A stretch of 64,000 bases of DNA from Arthrobacter sp. 131MFCol6.1 (GTDB lineage Bacteria > Actinomycetota > Actinomycetes > Actinomycetales > Micrococcaceae): positions 131,014-195,013 of the forward strand of contig NZ_KB895547.1 of the NCBI RefSeq assembly GCF_000374925.1, read 5' to 3'. The notes below the pieces were generated by a model that was not told where the DNA came from, did no database searches, and worked only from the letters and a program-made list of their open reading frames with translations. The position numbers and the translations under genes were made by a program. Positions 43,460 to 51,519 of this stretch are shown piece by piece. Numbering within the stretch: the first letter of the stretch is position 1; each line of letters opens with the position of its first letter.

Positions 43460-43981
43460 CTAGCCGGCGTCGAAGGCGTCCTTGTCATCGTCGCGGTCCT
43501 TCGGCGACTTGCTCTCCGGCAGGTCCGTCCCGGAGCCGTCCGGCAGCCCCGCCGCGTCCTGTCCGGACTCGGAGGAGAAGGGCCGCCCGGCGTCGGGCTC
43601 TTCCGTGTTGGCCTCGTCCATCTCCGCTTCCGAGGACGGCACGGCTGCCTCGGAATTCTCCGCGGCGTCGGGGTCGAAGCCGGGGGTTGCGCTGGCGTTT
43701 TCTGCACTCATTTGTTCCTCCACTCCTCCGAAGCGTCCTGCCCCGGGTTCTCCTGCACTGTCTTGGTCTTCTGCACCGAACGGGCTCAGGTCCGGCGCGC
43801 CGGCCGGATACGTCTCACCGTCGGGGCTGTCCTGGTTCAGGCCGGCGGCGTCGAAGGCCTCCTCCTCGCGGGGCTGGGCAAAGTTCTTCTCATCGCCGCC
43901 CATCTCCTGCTCGGCGGTCGGCGTACCGTAGCCACCCGCTTCTTCGGTGACGGTCTTGGGATCCTGCTGGTTTTCAGTCAT
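43460..43981 (-). CDS. Acidic, predicted disordered protein
   Basis: This is a 173-residue protein with very many Glu, Asp, Gly, Ala, Ser and Pro, no hydrophobic core, no Cys, and no signal or membrane segment. The ATG at 43981 has a strong AGGAGG ribosome site, which supports a real gene. It lies 59 bases downstream of a stress-type SDR gene on the same strand. Composition resembles hydrophilin-like or stress-protective proteins, but I recognise no family and state this only as a resemblance. Confidence 0.75.
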   Translation of the reverse strand: MTENQQDPKTVTEEAGGYGTPTAEQEMGGDEKNFAQPREEEAFDAAGLNQDSPDGETYPAGAPDLSPFGAEDQDSAGEPGAGRFGGVEEQMSAENASATPGFDPDAAENSEAAVPSSEAEMDEANTEEPDAGRPFSSESGQDAAGLPDGSGTDLPESKSPKDRDDDKDAFDAG

Positions 43982-44040
43982 GTCATTCCTCCTGGTACTG
44001 GAAATGGGACTAACTGGCACTGGACGGGTCCGGAGCGGGC

Positions 44041-44952
44041 TCAGAGGCCCTTGCCTCCGGTCACCGGAAGCACGGCTCCGGAAATATAGGAACCGTGGTC
44101 GGAGGCGAGCAGGACATAGGCGGCCGCGAGCTCCGCCGGCTGCCCCGCCCGCTGCAGCGGCGTGTCCTGACCGAATTTCGGGAGCTTGTCAGGCCATTCG
44201 GTGGCCGGAATCAGCGGGGTCCAGATGGGACCCGGGGCCACGGCGTTGACCCTGATCCCCTTGGGTCCGAGCTCCTGGGCCAGGGCTTTGGTGAAGGCCA
44301 CCTGGGCCGCCTTGGTCATGGCGTAGTCAATGAGTCCCGGCGAAGGGTTGAAGGCCTGGATCGACGCAGTGGTGATGATCGACGCACCCGCTTCCAGATG
44401 CGGGACCGCGGCACGGGCCGTCCAGAGCAGGGAGTACAGATTGGTTTTGAAAACGCGATCGAACTCTTCGGTGGGCAGTGATTCGAAGCTCTCGCGGTTC
44501 TTCTGGTAGGCCGCATTCAGCACCAGGACGTCGAGGCGCCCGAATTCGGCCAGCGTCGCCTTCACGATGTCCGCCGCGAAGTCCTCGCTGCGGCCATCGC
44601 CGGGGAGCAGGACGGCCTTGCGGCCGGCCTTTCGGATCCACTCGGCGGTGTCCTGCGCGTCTTCTTCTTCCTCCGGCAGGTAGGAGATGGCGACGTCGGC
44701 CCCCTCGCGGGCGAAGGCGATCGCCACCGCCCTGCCGATTCCGGAGTCGCCGCCCGTAATGAGGGCGGCCTTGCCGCCCAGGGCACCGCTGCCGCGGTAG
44801 CTTTCCTCACCGTGGTCCGGTTTGGGCTCCATCGGTGAGGTGAGGCCAGGCTGTTTCTGGACCTGCTCCGGGAACGGGCCGGAATGGTAGCCGGCGCGGG
44901 GATCGCGCGGCTGGTCGGGCTGCTTGGGCTGGTCCTGCTGTGGGTCGCTCAT
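44041..44952 (-). CDS. Short-chain dehydrogenase/reductase, general-stress type
   Basis: This is an NAD(P)-dependent SDR of 303 residues. It has a long N-terminal arm rich in Gln and Pro (DQPKQPDQPRDPRAGY) as in the GSP39/YghA group of stress oxidoreductases. The cofactor motif TGGDSGIG (66-73), LNAAYQ and the catalytic YAMTK with upstream Ser (TTASIQA) are intact. The start is ATG 44952 with AGGTGG. It precedes the acidic protein gene and is divergent from the DUF6328-DUF6766 pair. The group is stress-induced in Bacillus, so similar control here is inferred. Confidence 0.9.
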   Translation of the reverse strand: MSDPQQDQPKQPDQPRDPRAGYHSGPFPEQVQKQPGLTSPMEPKPDHGEESYRGSGALGGKAALITGGDSGIGRAVAIAFAREGADVAISYLPEEEEDAQDTAEWIRKAGRKAVLLPGDGRSEDFAADIVKATLAEFGRLDVLVLNAAYQKNRESFESLPTEEFDRVFKTNLYSLLWTARAAVPHLEAGASIITTASIQAFNPSPGLIDYAMTKAAQVAFTKALAQELGPKGIRVNAVAPGPIWTPLIPATEWPDKLPKFGQDTPLQRAGQPAELAAAYVLLASDHGSYISGAVLPVTGGKGL

Positions 44953-45176
44953 AGTCCACCTAACAACGTGTCGGTTTCCAGGGATGCTCATCGGTCCCGT
45001 GTGGTCCGGGCCGCTGAAACCATCCCAGCGAAGTAGTCAGTTTCTACCCTAACCGCAATATGGTCAGCAAGCTTAGTACCGACTTGTTTTTGGAAACTCT
45101 CAAGCCTAGGTTGAGGGTGGGGCCGCATGCTGCTGCGGGTTCCCTTCTTGGTTTCAGGATTTGCGGAGGAGTGTTG

Positions 45177-45677
45177 ATGACCGGCCCGGTAGCGCCGAAG
45201 GACGACGGCAGGAACGAATCGCCAGCTGAGCGGATGGACCGCAACTGGGCGGAGCTACTGCAGGAACTGCGGGTACTCCAGACCGGTGTCCAGATCCTCG
45301 CCGGCTTCCTCCTGACCTTGCCTTTCCAGTCCCGCTTCGAAACGTTGGATGACTACCAGACCCGGCTGTACCTCGCCAACGTGGTGCTGGCCGCCCTGAC
45401 CACGGCCACGATCCTGCTGCCCGTGAGCGTGCACCGCCGGCTATTCCAACAGGGGCTGAAGGAAACGCTCGTGAGCAGCGCGGACATCATCGCCAAGTTT
45501 TCGTTGGCCGGCGTGGGGCTGCTGAGCGTGGGCACCACGTCCCTCGTCTTCGATGTCACCGTCAGCCGGACGGCGGGCGTGATCGCGGGCGTCGGGCTGC
45601 TGGCCGTGCTGGTGCTGCTGCTGGTACTTGTCCCTGCCTGGATCCGTCGACGGGCCCGCAAAGAGGAGCCGCTATGA
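45177..45677 (+). CDS. DUF6328 membrane protein
   Basis: This is a 166-residue integral membrane protein with four transmembrane helices (about 38-52, 64-82, 104-124 and 130-155). An amphipathic N-terminus (NWAELLQELRVLQTGVQILAGFLLTLPFQSRF) is characteristic of DUF6328. The ATG at 45177 follows GGAGGAG. It overlaps the next gene by four bases (ATGA), so the two are translationally coupled. The family is found mainly in actinobacteria and has no known function. Confidence 0.84.
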   Translation: MTGPVAPKDDGRNESPAERMDRNWAELLQELRVLQTGVQILAGFLLTLPFQSRFETLDDYQTRLYLANVVLAALTTATILLPVSVHRRLFQQGLKETLVSSADIIAKFSLAGVGLLSVGTTSLVFDVTVSRTAGVIAGVGLLAVLVLLLVLVPAWIRRRARKEEPL

Positions 45678-46381
45678 CGAACGTTTCGCATGAGCGCCAC
45701 ACCGCGGGCACGGGAACCATGGGCAAATGGGTCAAGGAGCATGGACTGCTGCTGGCCAACATCGGGCTGTTCGTCGTGTTTTTCGGCGGCATGGTCCTGA
45801 GCGGGGCAAGCACGTACAGCGACGAGCAACTGGCCCACGGCGAACCTGCCGTGACCGTCCTGCAGTACCTTGGCACCGGGAACTTCCTGGAGGCGACTTT
45901 CGAGAACTGGGAGTCGGAATTCCTGCAGATGGGCATGTACGTCATCCTCACCGTCTTCCTGTTCCAGAAGGGGTCCTCCGAGTCCAAGCCGATGGGCCAC
46001 AGCGCCCCGCAGGACGAGGACCCCCGGCAGGCAAAGCTCAATGAGTCCACGCCGTGGCCCGTGCGGCGCGGCGGCTGGGTCCTCAAACTCTACGAACACT
46101 CGCTCTCGATCATGTTCCTCCTGCTGTTCCTGGCGTCCTTCATCCTGCACGCGGTTGGCGGCGCGGACGACTACAACAGTGGCCAGGAGGCGCACGGACA
46201 GCCCACCGTGACGGTGCTGGGCTATCTGGCGACGAGCCGGTTCTGGTTCGAGTCCTTCCAGAACTGGCAAAGCGAGTTCCTCGCCGTGGCGGTTCTGGTG
46301 GGCGCCTCGGTCTACCTGCGCGAGAAGGGCTCCCCCGAGTCCAAACCCGTGGCCGAGCCGCACTACGAGACCGGCGCCTAG
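45674..46381 (+). CDS. DUF6766 membrane protein with internal duplication
   Basis: This is a 235-residue membrane protein made of two homologous halves. Each has a first transmembrane segment, then YSDEQLAHG / YNSGQEAHG, then an LxYLxTxxFxExxFxNWxSEFL block. A second transmembrane segment and KGSxESKP close each half. Four transmembrane helices result, with the repeated acidic/aromatic loop facing one side. The ATG overlaps the DUF6328 stop. The gene is not recognised functionally. The pairing suggests a two-component membrane complex, possibly stress-related given the divergent SDR. Confidence 0.85.
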   Translation: MTNVSHERHTAGTGTMGKWVKEHGLLLANIGLFVVFFGGMVLSGASTYSDEQLAHGEPAVTVLQYLGTGNFLEATFENWESEFLQMGMYVILTVFLFQKGSSESKPMGHSAPQDEDPRQAKLNESTPWPVRRGGWVLKLYEHSLSIMFLLLFLASFILHAVGGADDYNSGQEAHGQPTVTVLGYLATSRFWFESFQNWQSEFLAVAVLVGASVYLREKGSPESKPVAEPHYETGA

Positions 46382-46421
46382 ACGGCAAGCTGGCCGGCAG
46401 GGCAGCCGGCCAGCAGGGGCG

Positions 46422-47546
46422 TCAGGCGCCTTCGAGGACCTGGCTGGTGACCCAGGTAAGGTACTTTGCGGCGTTTGCTACTGCGTCCTGCGGGCTGCCG
46501 GCGACGTCCAGCAGCTGCGCCGCCGCCACCACGCCGTGACGGGCAAGGTCCTCCGGGGTGACGAGGATCCGGCCGGCCACCACGATCACCGGAATGCCAA
46601 GGGCCTGGGCGGCATCGGCGAGGGCGATCGGCGCCTTGCCTGTCAGCGATTGGCTGTCCATGGAGCCTTCTCCGGTGATGACCAAATCGGCCACCGCGAG
46701 TTTCGCGTCCAGCCCGGTGAGGCCGGCCACCAGCTCGAAGCCGCCTTCCAGGGCGGCCGTGCTGAAGGCCAGGAACGACGCCGGGAACCCGCCGGCCGCC
46801 CCGGCGCCGGGCACGTTGACATCCCGGCCGGTCGTCTCGCGCAGGACCGAGGCCCAGTTGCGCAGGCCGGCGTCGAGCAGCTCCACCGCATCGGCGTCGG
46901 CGCCTTTTTGCGGACCGAACACGTGTGCGGCGCCGTCGCTGCCGAACAGCGGGTTTTGGACGTCGACGGCGATCCTGAACTTCACCCCGGCCAGCCGCGG
47001 GTCGAGGCCGCTGATGTCCACGGTCGCGACGTCGGCAAGCGATCCGCCGCCGAGGGGCACCACGTTGCCGGCGGAGTCCAACGGCTTGAGCCCGAGGGCG
47101 CGGAGGGCGCCGCTGCCGCCGTCGCTCATGGCCGAGCCGCCCACGCCCAGCACGATTTCCGTGGCACCGGCGTCCAGCGCGGCGGCGATCAGCTGGCCGC
47201 AGCCATAGCTGTGGGCGCGCAGCGCGTTGGCCGGTGTGGGCTCCATGTGCGCCAGCCCTGAGGCCTGCGCCGTTTCAATCACCGCGGTGGCCCCGCCGAA
47301 GGCGTCCGCCCGGATGGCCCACGCGGCGCCGATCGGGGCCAGGATGGGGCCGACGACCGCGTTGAGCCGTTCCTCGTAGCCGGCTGCGACGGCGGCCTCG
47401 AGGGTCCCTTCGCCGCCGTCGGCCACCGGAAACTGGATGGCTTCAGCGTCGGGGTAGACCCGCAGGGCGCCTTCGGCAATGGCGGCGGCGGCTTCGACCG
47501 CGGTGAGGGAGCCCTTGAACTTGTCCGGGGCGATGAGGATGCGCAT
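46422..47546 (-). CDS. Glycerate kinase, GlxK/GarK type
   Basis: This enzyme phosphorylates glycerate with ATP, feeding glyoxylate, serine or glucarate breakdown into glycolysis. The 374-residue product is of family length. It starts MRILIAPDKFKGSLTA and has PVADGGEGT, VLGVGGSAMSDGGSGAL and VITGEGSMDSQSLTGK, all hallmark blocks of this kinase class. The product (2- or 3-phosphoglycerate) cannot be decided from sequence. The glycerophosphodiester phosphodiesterase gene lies upstream on the same strand, 51 bases away. Confidence 0.94.
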   Translation of the reverse strand: MRILIAPDKFKGSLTAVEAAAAIAEGALRVYPDAEAIQFPVADGGEGTLEAAVAAGYEERLNAVVGPILAPIGAAWAIRADAFGGATAVIETAQASGLAHMEPTPANALRAHSYGCGQLIAAALDAGATEIVLGVGGSAMSDGGSGALRALGLKPLDSAGNVVPLGGGSLADVATVDISGLDPRLAGVKFRIAVDVQNPLFGSDGAAHVFGPQKGADADAVELLDAGLRNWASVLRETTGRDVNVPGAGAAGGFPASFLAFSTAALEGGFELVAGLTGLDAKLAVADLVITGEGSMDSQSLTGKAPIALADAAQALGIPVIVVAGRILVTPEDLARHGVVAAAQLLDVAGSPQDAVANAAKYLTWVTSQVLEGA

Positions 47547-47597
47547 GGTTCTATCCTGCCAGCCCGGCGGCCCGGGCGTGCCAGGACGACACGGTGC

Positions 47598-48440
47598 CTA
47601 GGACCAGGTCCCGCGCTCCTGGAGGACCGCCTTGAGCAGGTCCGCGCGGTCCGTGACAATCCCGTCCACGCCAAGGTCCAGCAGCCGGTGCATTTCCGCG
47701 GGCTCGTTGACTGTCCACACGTGGACCTGCAGCCCGTGCCGGTGTGCCCGCCGGATGAAGCCGGGCGTCACCACGGGCACGGCGCCGTAGCGGACGGGGA
47801 CCTGCAGGGCGTGGACTCCGCGCAGTGCCCGACGCACCACGGCGGACATCAGCGGCGCAGGCAGCACGGGGCCCAGCAGGACGAACACGGCGTTGGACAC
47901 GATGCCGGCGGAGCTGGCGGCGGGACGGCTCAGCTGCTTCAGCACTGCCCGGCGCCGCCGGTCCGAGAAGCTGGCCACCAGCACGCGGTCGTGCAGTCCG
48001 TGGCGTTCGATCGCCGACGCCAGGGTGCCCACGGAGTTCCAGTCCTTGACGTCGATATTGAGCCGGACGTCCGGGAAGGCAGCGATCAGCTCATCGAACC
48101 GCGGGATCGGTTCTGTCCCGCCGATCCTGGCCTGGGCAACGGTTGAGGCCGGAAGGTCCGCGATTTGGCCCCGGCCCTCCGTGATCCGGTCCAGGGTCTT
48201 GTCGTGGAAGAGCACCAACACGCCGTCGGCCGTGGTGTGCACATCCGTCTCCAGATGCCGGAACCCGAGGTCGACGGCGGCGCGGAACGCGGCCATCGAG
48301 TTCTCCAGCCCGTCCAGCGAGAAGCCCCGGTGGGCCAGCGCCAGCGGCGCCCGGGAGCCGCCCGGGGCCCGGGCAGCGGCGCCCTCCGGGGCACCGTCGC
48401 CATTGCCGCGAGGGGCGAAGTAGGGGTGCAGGTCAGTCAC
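47598..48440 (-). CDS. Glycerophosphodiester phosphodiesterase
   Basis: This enzyme hydrolyses glycerophosphodiesters to glycerol-3-phosphate and an alcohol. The 280-residue TIM-barrel protein has LAHRGFSLDGLENSMAAF (catalytic His and Glu), ETDVHTTADGVLVLFHDKTLDR and the late VHVWTVNEP. There is no signal peptide, so it should be cytoplasmic. The start is GTG 48440; a Gly/Ala-rich N-terminus of about 30 residues precedes the barrel. It may be co-transcribed with glycerate kinase, both feeding three-carbon intermediates. Confidence 0.92.
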   Translation of the reverse strand: MTDLHPYFAPRGNGDGAPEGAAARAPGGSRAPLALAHRGFSLDGLENSMAAFRAAVDLGFRHLETDVHTTADGVLVLFHDKTLDRITEGRGQIADLPASTVAQARIGGTEPIPRFDELIAAFPDVRLNIDVKDWNSVGTLASAIERHGLHDRVLVASFSDRRRRAVLKQLSRPAASSAGIVSNAVFVLLGPVLPAPLMSAVVRRALRGVHALQVPVRYGAVPVVTPGFIRRAHRHGLQVHVWTVNEPAEMHRLLDLGVDGIVTDRADLLKAVLQERGTWS

Positions 48441-48526
48441 TCCTGAAGCGTACCCGAGCCTCGATCTGACGGCATGGGGTTGGACCGGGTGGGCCTGCAG
48501 GGCTCATCGGGTCCGGGTAGTGGGCC

Positions 48527-48790
48527 TCAGCGGGACGGGGTGTCAGGAGTCTGCTGGCGGATTTCGACGCCGTCACTGCAGTGCAGCAGCGTGCGGCCGC
48601 GGCCGCCGTCGAGGTCGACCCAGACCACGCTGTGGTCCGCCGTCACGGCGTCCACAAGCCCGCCGGTCTCAAAACCCGGGGCGAGCCGGACGCTGACGCG
48701 GTCGCCCTGGCGCAACTGCCTCCAGTGCCGGTCCGGTTCCGCCGGGTGCAGGGGTTGTTCGTCTGTGTTGTTGATGCGGTGCCTGGCCAT
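48527..48790 (-). CDS. Small hypothetical protein
   Basis: This is an 87-residue protein from the ATG at 48790 with GGGGAC upstream. The central part (QGDRVSVRLAPGFETGGLVDAVTADHSVVWVDLDGGRGRTLLH) looks like a small beta-barrel of SH3/KOW or Hfq-like type. It is flanked by polar ends, with no membrane segment. I do not recognise a family. It is likely real, given the ribosome site and the hydrophobic strand pattern. Confidence 0.65.
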   Translation of the reverse strand: MARHRINNTDEQPLHPAEPDRHWRQLRQGDRVSVRLAPGFETGGLVDAVTADHSVVWVDLDGGRGRTLLHCSDGVEIRQQTPDTPSR

Positions 48791-48887
48791 GATGTCCCCA
48801 CAATCGGTCAAACGTTTCGTCGCGAGCTTCCAGCCTAGGAGGCCAAGGTGAACACCAGTTGACCGTTCGCTGGGAATCCGGTGACCG

Positions 48888-48943
48888 CGGGGAACTGAGC
48901 CGGCGGGTGGGGGGACCTGGCCGGGACCGGGGAACTGAGCCGG
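48888..48943. repeat. Pair of 16-bp direct repeats
   Basis: cggggaactgagccgg occurs at 48888-48903 and 48928-48943, 40 bases apart, in the gap after the second HAD gene. Purpose unknown. Confidence 0.8.
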
Positions 48944-48946
48944 GTT

Positions 48947-49765
48947 TTAGGGCAGCCGGACGCCGAGTTCGGCGAGCTTGGACTCGAGGATCTGGGCGAC
49001 CCCGTCGTCGTCGAAGTGCGGGGCCTGCCGGCCGGCGGCCCGGATCGCTTCCGGGTGGCCGCTGGCCATCGCGTAGCCGTGCCCGGCCCAGCGAAGCATC
49101 TCGATGTCGTTGGGCATGTCCCCGAAGGCCACCACGTCCGCGGCGCCGATGCCGAGGGACGCCGCATATTCAGCCAGGGCGACGGCCTTGTTCACGCCGG
49201 GCAGGGAGAGCTCGAGGAGGGCCATGTTCGGCGCCGAGTGCGTCGCGGCGGCCAGATGGGCGACCGCGGGCGTGACCTCGGCCAGGAACTCGTCGGCGGT
49301 CCCTTCGCGGACAATGGCCAGGAACTTCGCCACGGCGTCACCCTCGGTGAGGGTGGTGTGAAGCGGGGCCGGGGTGAATTCCGCGAGCAATTCGCTCGAG
49401 CCGTTTTCGATGAAGCCCGGTTCCAGATGGAAGCCGGTCAGGGTTTCGGCGGCAAACAGCGCGGACGGACGCAGCCGCTTGATGATGCGGCGGACCTCGA
49501 ACATGGCGTCGAGCTCCAGTGTCCGCGCCGAGAGCAGGCGGTCCGCCTCGAGGTCCCACACGACGGCGCCGTTGGAGCAGATGACCGTTCCGGTGTGCCC
49601 CAGCTGTTCCTGCAGGGGGTGGAGCCAGCGCGGCGGCCGTCCGGTGACGAACACCAGTTCCAGCCCGGCGTCGCGGCAGGCGTGGAACGCGCGGACGGTC
49701 CGGCCGCTGATTTTGCCGTCATGGCCGAGGATCGTTCCGTCAATGTCACTTGCTACCAGCCGCAT
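48947..49765 (-). CDS. HAD-superfamily Cof-type phosphatase
   Basis: This is a 272-residue class IIB HAD hydrolase. Motif I is VASDIDGTILGHDG, motif II is VTGRPPRWL, and GDMPNDIEML is motif IV, so the catalytic Asp pair and metal ligands are in place. The cap domain is of the Cof/YbiV type. It is paralogous to the 22970-23905 enzyme but lacks the repetitive N-terminus. Substrate probably a sugar phosphate or flavin nucleotide, by family precedent only. An inverted repeat lies upstream, between it and the PEBP gene. Confidence 0.91.
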   Translation of the reverse strand: MRLVASDIDGTILGHDGKISGRTVRAFHACRDAGLELVFVTGRPPRWLHPLQEQLGHTGTVICSNGAVVWDLEADRLLSARTLELDAMFEVRRIIKRLRPSALFAAETLTGFHLEPGFIENGSSELLAEFTPAPLHTTLTEGDAVAKFLAIVREGTADEFLAEVTPAVAHLAAATHSAPNMALLELSLPGVNKAVALAEYAASLGIGAADVVAFGDMPNDIEMLRWAGHGYAMASGHPEAIRAAGRQAPHFDDDGVAQILESKLAELGVRLP

Positions 49766-49842
49766 AGTGCCAGTCTACGTGCGCCGGGACGGTGGCCCTC
49801 GCGGCCGCATTCGCCGAGGTGCGTGCCGAGATCGCCGGACCG

Positions 49843-49897
49843 CGTCGGGTTCGCCGGACATTCACGGCGAACTGGGGAGGTTCCGGCGAGCCCGACG
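49843..49897. repeat. Long inverted repeat upstream of the HAD gene
   Basis: Fifteen-base arms (cgtcgggttcgccgg at 49843-49857; 49883-49897) match at 14 positions around a 25-base loop. It lies between the PEBP gene stop and the HAD start. It resembles the other palindromes of the window in size but not in sequence. Confidence 0.7.
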
Positions 49898-49937
49898 ACG
49901 GCGACGGGCGGCAGGTGGGCGGCAGGTGGGGGCGGGC

Positions 49938-50450
49938 TCAGTGACGTTCGAAGATGCCGGTCAGCGTTCCCCGGCCCAGGGTGTGCCGCGACAGCTTCGC
50001 TTCCAGGCTGCCCGGAGCGGTGTGCTCGTTGAGTCCGGACGGTGCGATGTCGAGCGCGTGGACGGTGATGACGTACCGGTGCGGTCCGTGTCCGGGAGGC
50101 GGCGCGGCACCCAGGTAGCCGTGGAACCCGCCGTCGTTCTTCAACTGGATGGCACCCGGGGGAAGGAGCCTGCCGCCCTCGGCGCCCGCTCCTGCCGGCA
50201 GCGAGGTGACGTCGGCGGGGATGTCCAGCACGGCCCAGTGCCAGAAGCCGCCGCGGCCCGGGGCGTCGGGGTCGAACATGGTCACTGCGTAGCCCTTGGT
50301 GCCGGCCGGGACGCCTCTCCAGCTCAGCTGCGGGGATTCGTCCTGGCCGCCGGCGCGCATTTTGCCGCTGCGCTGGGCAGCCGGGAGCGTCTGGCCGTCC
50401 GAGAAGGATTCACTGCGGACGGGGAACACCGGAACATCGTGGCGTGTCAT
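49938..50450 (-). CDS. YbhB/YbcL family PEBP-like protein
   Basis: This is a phosphatidylethanolamine-binding-protein fold of 170 residues, the bacterial YbhB/YbcL type. It has SPQLSWRGVPAGTKGYAVTMFDPDAP, FWHWAVLDIPADV, and PGHGPHRYVITVHALD lining the ligand pocket. There is no signal peptide. The ATG is at 50450, 13 bases after the sugar-kinase stop, so the two are co-transcribed. The biological role of bacterial members is largely unknown. Confidence 0.9.
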   Translation of the reverse strand: MTRHDVPVFPVRSESFSDGQTLPAAQRSGKMRAGGQDESPQLSWRGVPAGTKGYAVTMFDPDAPGRGGFWHWAVLDIPADVTSLPAGAGAEGGRLLPPGAIQLKNDGGFHGYLGAAPPPGHGPHRYVITVHALDIAPSGLNEHTAPGSLEAKLSRHTLGRGTLTGIFERH

Positions 50451-50463
50451 GGTTGCCTTCCAC

Positions 50464-51423
50464 TCACTGCAGGGGCTGGGCCCCCATTTCCATCCGTGCC
50501 AGCTCCGCGCGCGTGGGCGGGTTCGCGCCGGCGCGGGACACGGTGACCGCCGCTGCCCGTGAGGCATGGGCGAGGAGATCGCGGAGGCTTTCGGCGGAAA
50601 GTTCGCGCAGGCCCTTGCGGTTTTGTGCCCCGTCCAGGCCCAGATCCACCACGCCGGACAGCAGCGCGGCCATGAAGGAATCCCCGGCCCCGACGGTGTC
50701 GGCGACGCTGATCTCGGGGGCGGGGAACTGCGCCTCACCTGCGGCGTTGATGCCCCATGGCCCCTTGCTGCCGCGGGTCACCACCACCATTGCCGGCCCT
50801 TCGGAGCCGCCCAGCGCCTGCCAGCGGCGGGCCGAGTCCAGTGGGTCAACCCCCGGGTAGAGCCATTCGAGGTCCTCGTCGGAGGCCTTCACAACGTCCG
50901 CGAGGCGCACGAACTTTTCGGCCTGTCCGCGGGCGTAGTCCACGTCCGGGATGATGCTGGGACGGCAATTGGGGTCAAAGCTGATGGTGGCGGACGGGTG
51001 GGCACGCTCGACGGCGGCAAACACCTCGGCGGCGCCGGGCGCCAGCATGGTGGCGATCGAACCGGTGTGCAGCAGCGTGGTTCCCTGGAGCAGGAACGGC
51101 AGGCGCGCCGCGACGCCGGGAAGCTCCCAGGCGAGGTCGAACGTGTACGTGGCGGCGCCGGCGTCGTCGATCAGGGCGGCGGCCACACTGGTGGGCAGCT
51201 CGTCGGGTCCCACCGGGAGCAGCACGGAGCTCGACTTCAGGTGCGCGGCCAGGGCCTCACCATAAGCATCGCGGCCGTAACGGCCGATGAACTGGACCGG
51301 ATGGTCCAGCCGCGCCAGACCCACCGCCACGTTGAGGGGGCTGCCGCCGACATGGGCCTGGACGCCGGAGGACCGCTGGACTACATCAACCAGCCCCTCG
51401 CCAATAACTGTGAGCATGACCAT
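50464..51423 (-). CDS. PfkB-family carbohydrate kinase (fructokinase-like)
   Basis: This is a ribokinase-fold sugar kinase of 319 residues. The N-terminal signature GGSPLNVAVGLARLD and the catalytic DTVGAGDSFMAALLSGV (anion hole and base Asp) are intact. Overall pattern matches bacterial fructokinases. The start is ATG 51423; a second ATG at 51417 is possible. The PEBP gene is downstream on the same strand. No transporter or hydrolase is adjacent to reveal the sugar. Confidence 0.9.
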   Translation of the reverse strand: MVMLTVIGEGLVDVVQRSSGVQAHVGGSPLNVAVGLARLDHPVQFIGRYGRDAYGEALAAHLKSSSVLLPVGPDELPTSVAAALIDDAGAATYTFDLAWELPGVAARLPFLLQGTTLLHTGSIATMLAPGAAEVFAAVERAHPSATISFDPNCRPSIIPDVDYARGQAEKFVRLADVVKASDEDLEWLYPGVDPLDSARRWQALGGSEGPAMVVVTRGSKGPWGINAAGEAQFPAPEISVADTVGAGDSFMAALLSGVVDLGLDGAQNRKGLRELSAESLRDLLAHASRAAAVTVSRAGANPPTRAELARMEMGAQPLQ

Positions 51424-51519
51424 ACTCTGCCAGAGAATGCGCTCCGGTGCCGTGTGTTGCGCGCACCGCCCGCCTCCGGCGTGCTGGCGTCGCTGCCGGC
51501 GATGCCGGGCCGCCGGCGC

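Noticed and set aside
45000..45176. SigB-like promoter between the SDR and DUF6328 genes (GTTT and GGGTA words present)
   Set aside because: The words are present on both strands but never with the right spacing, so I do not annotate a promoter.
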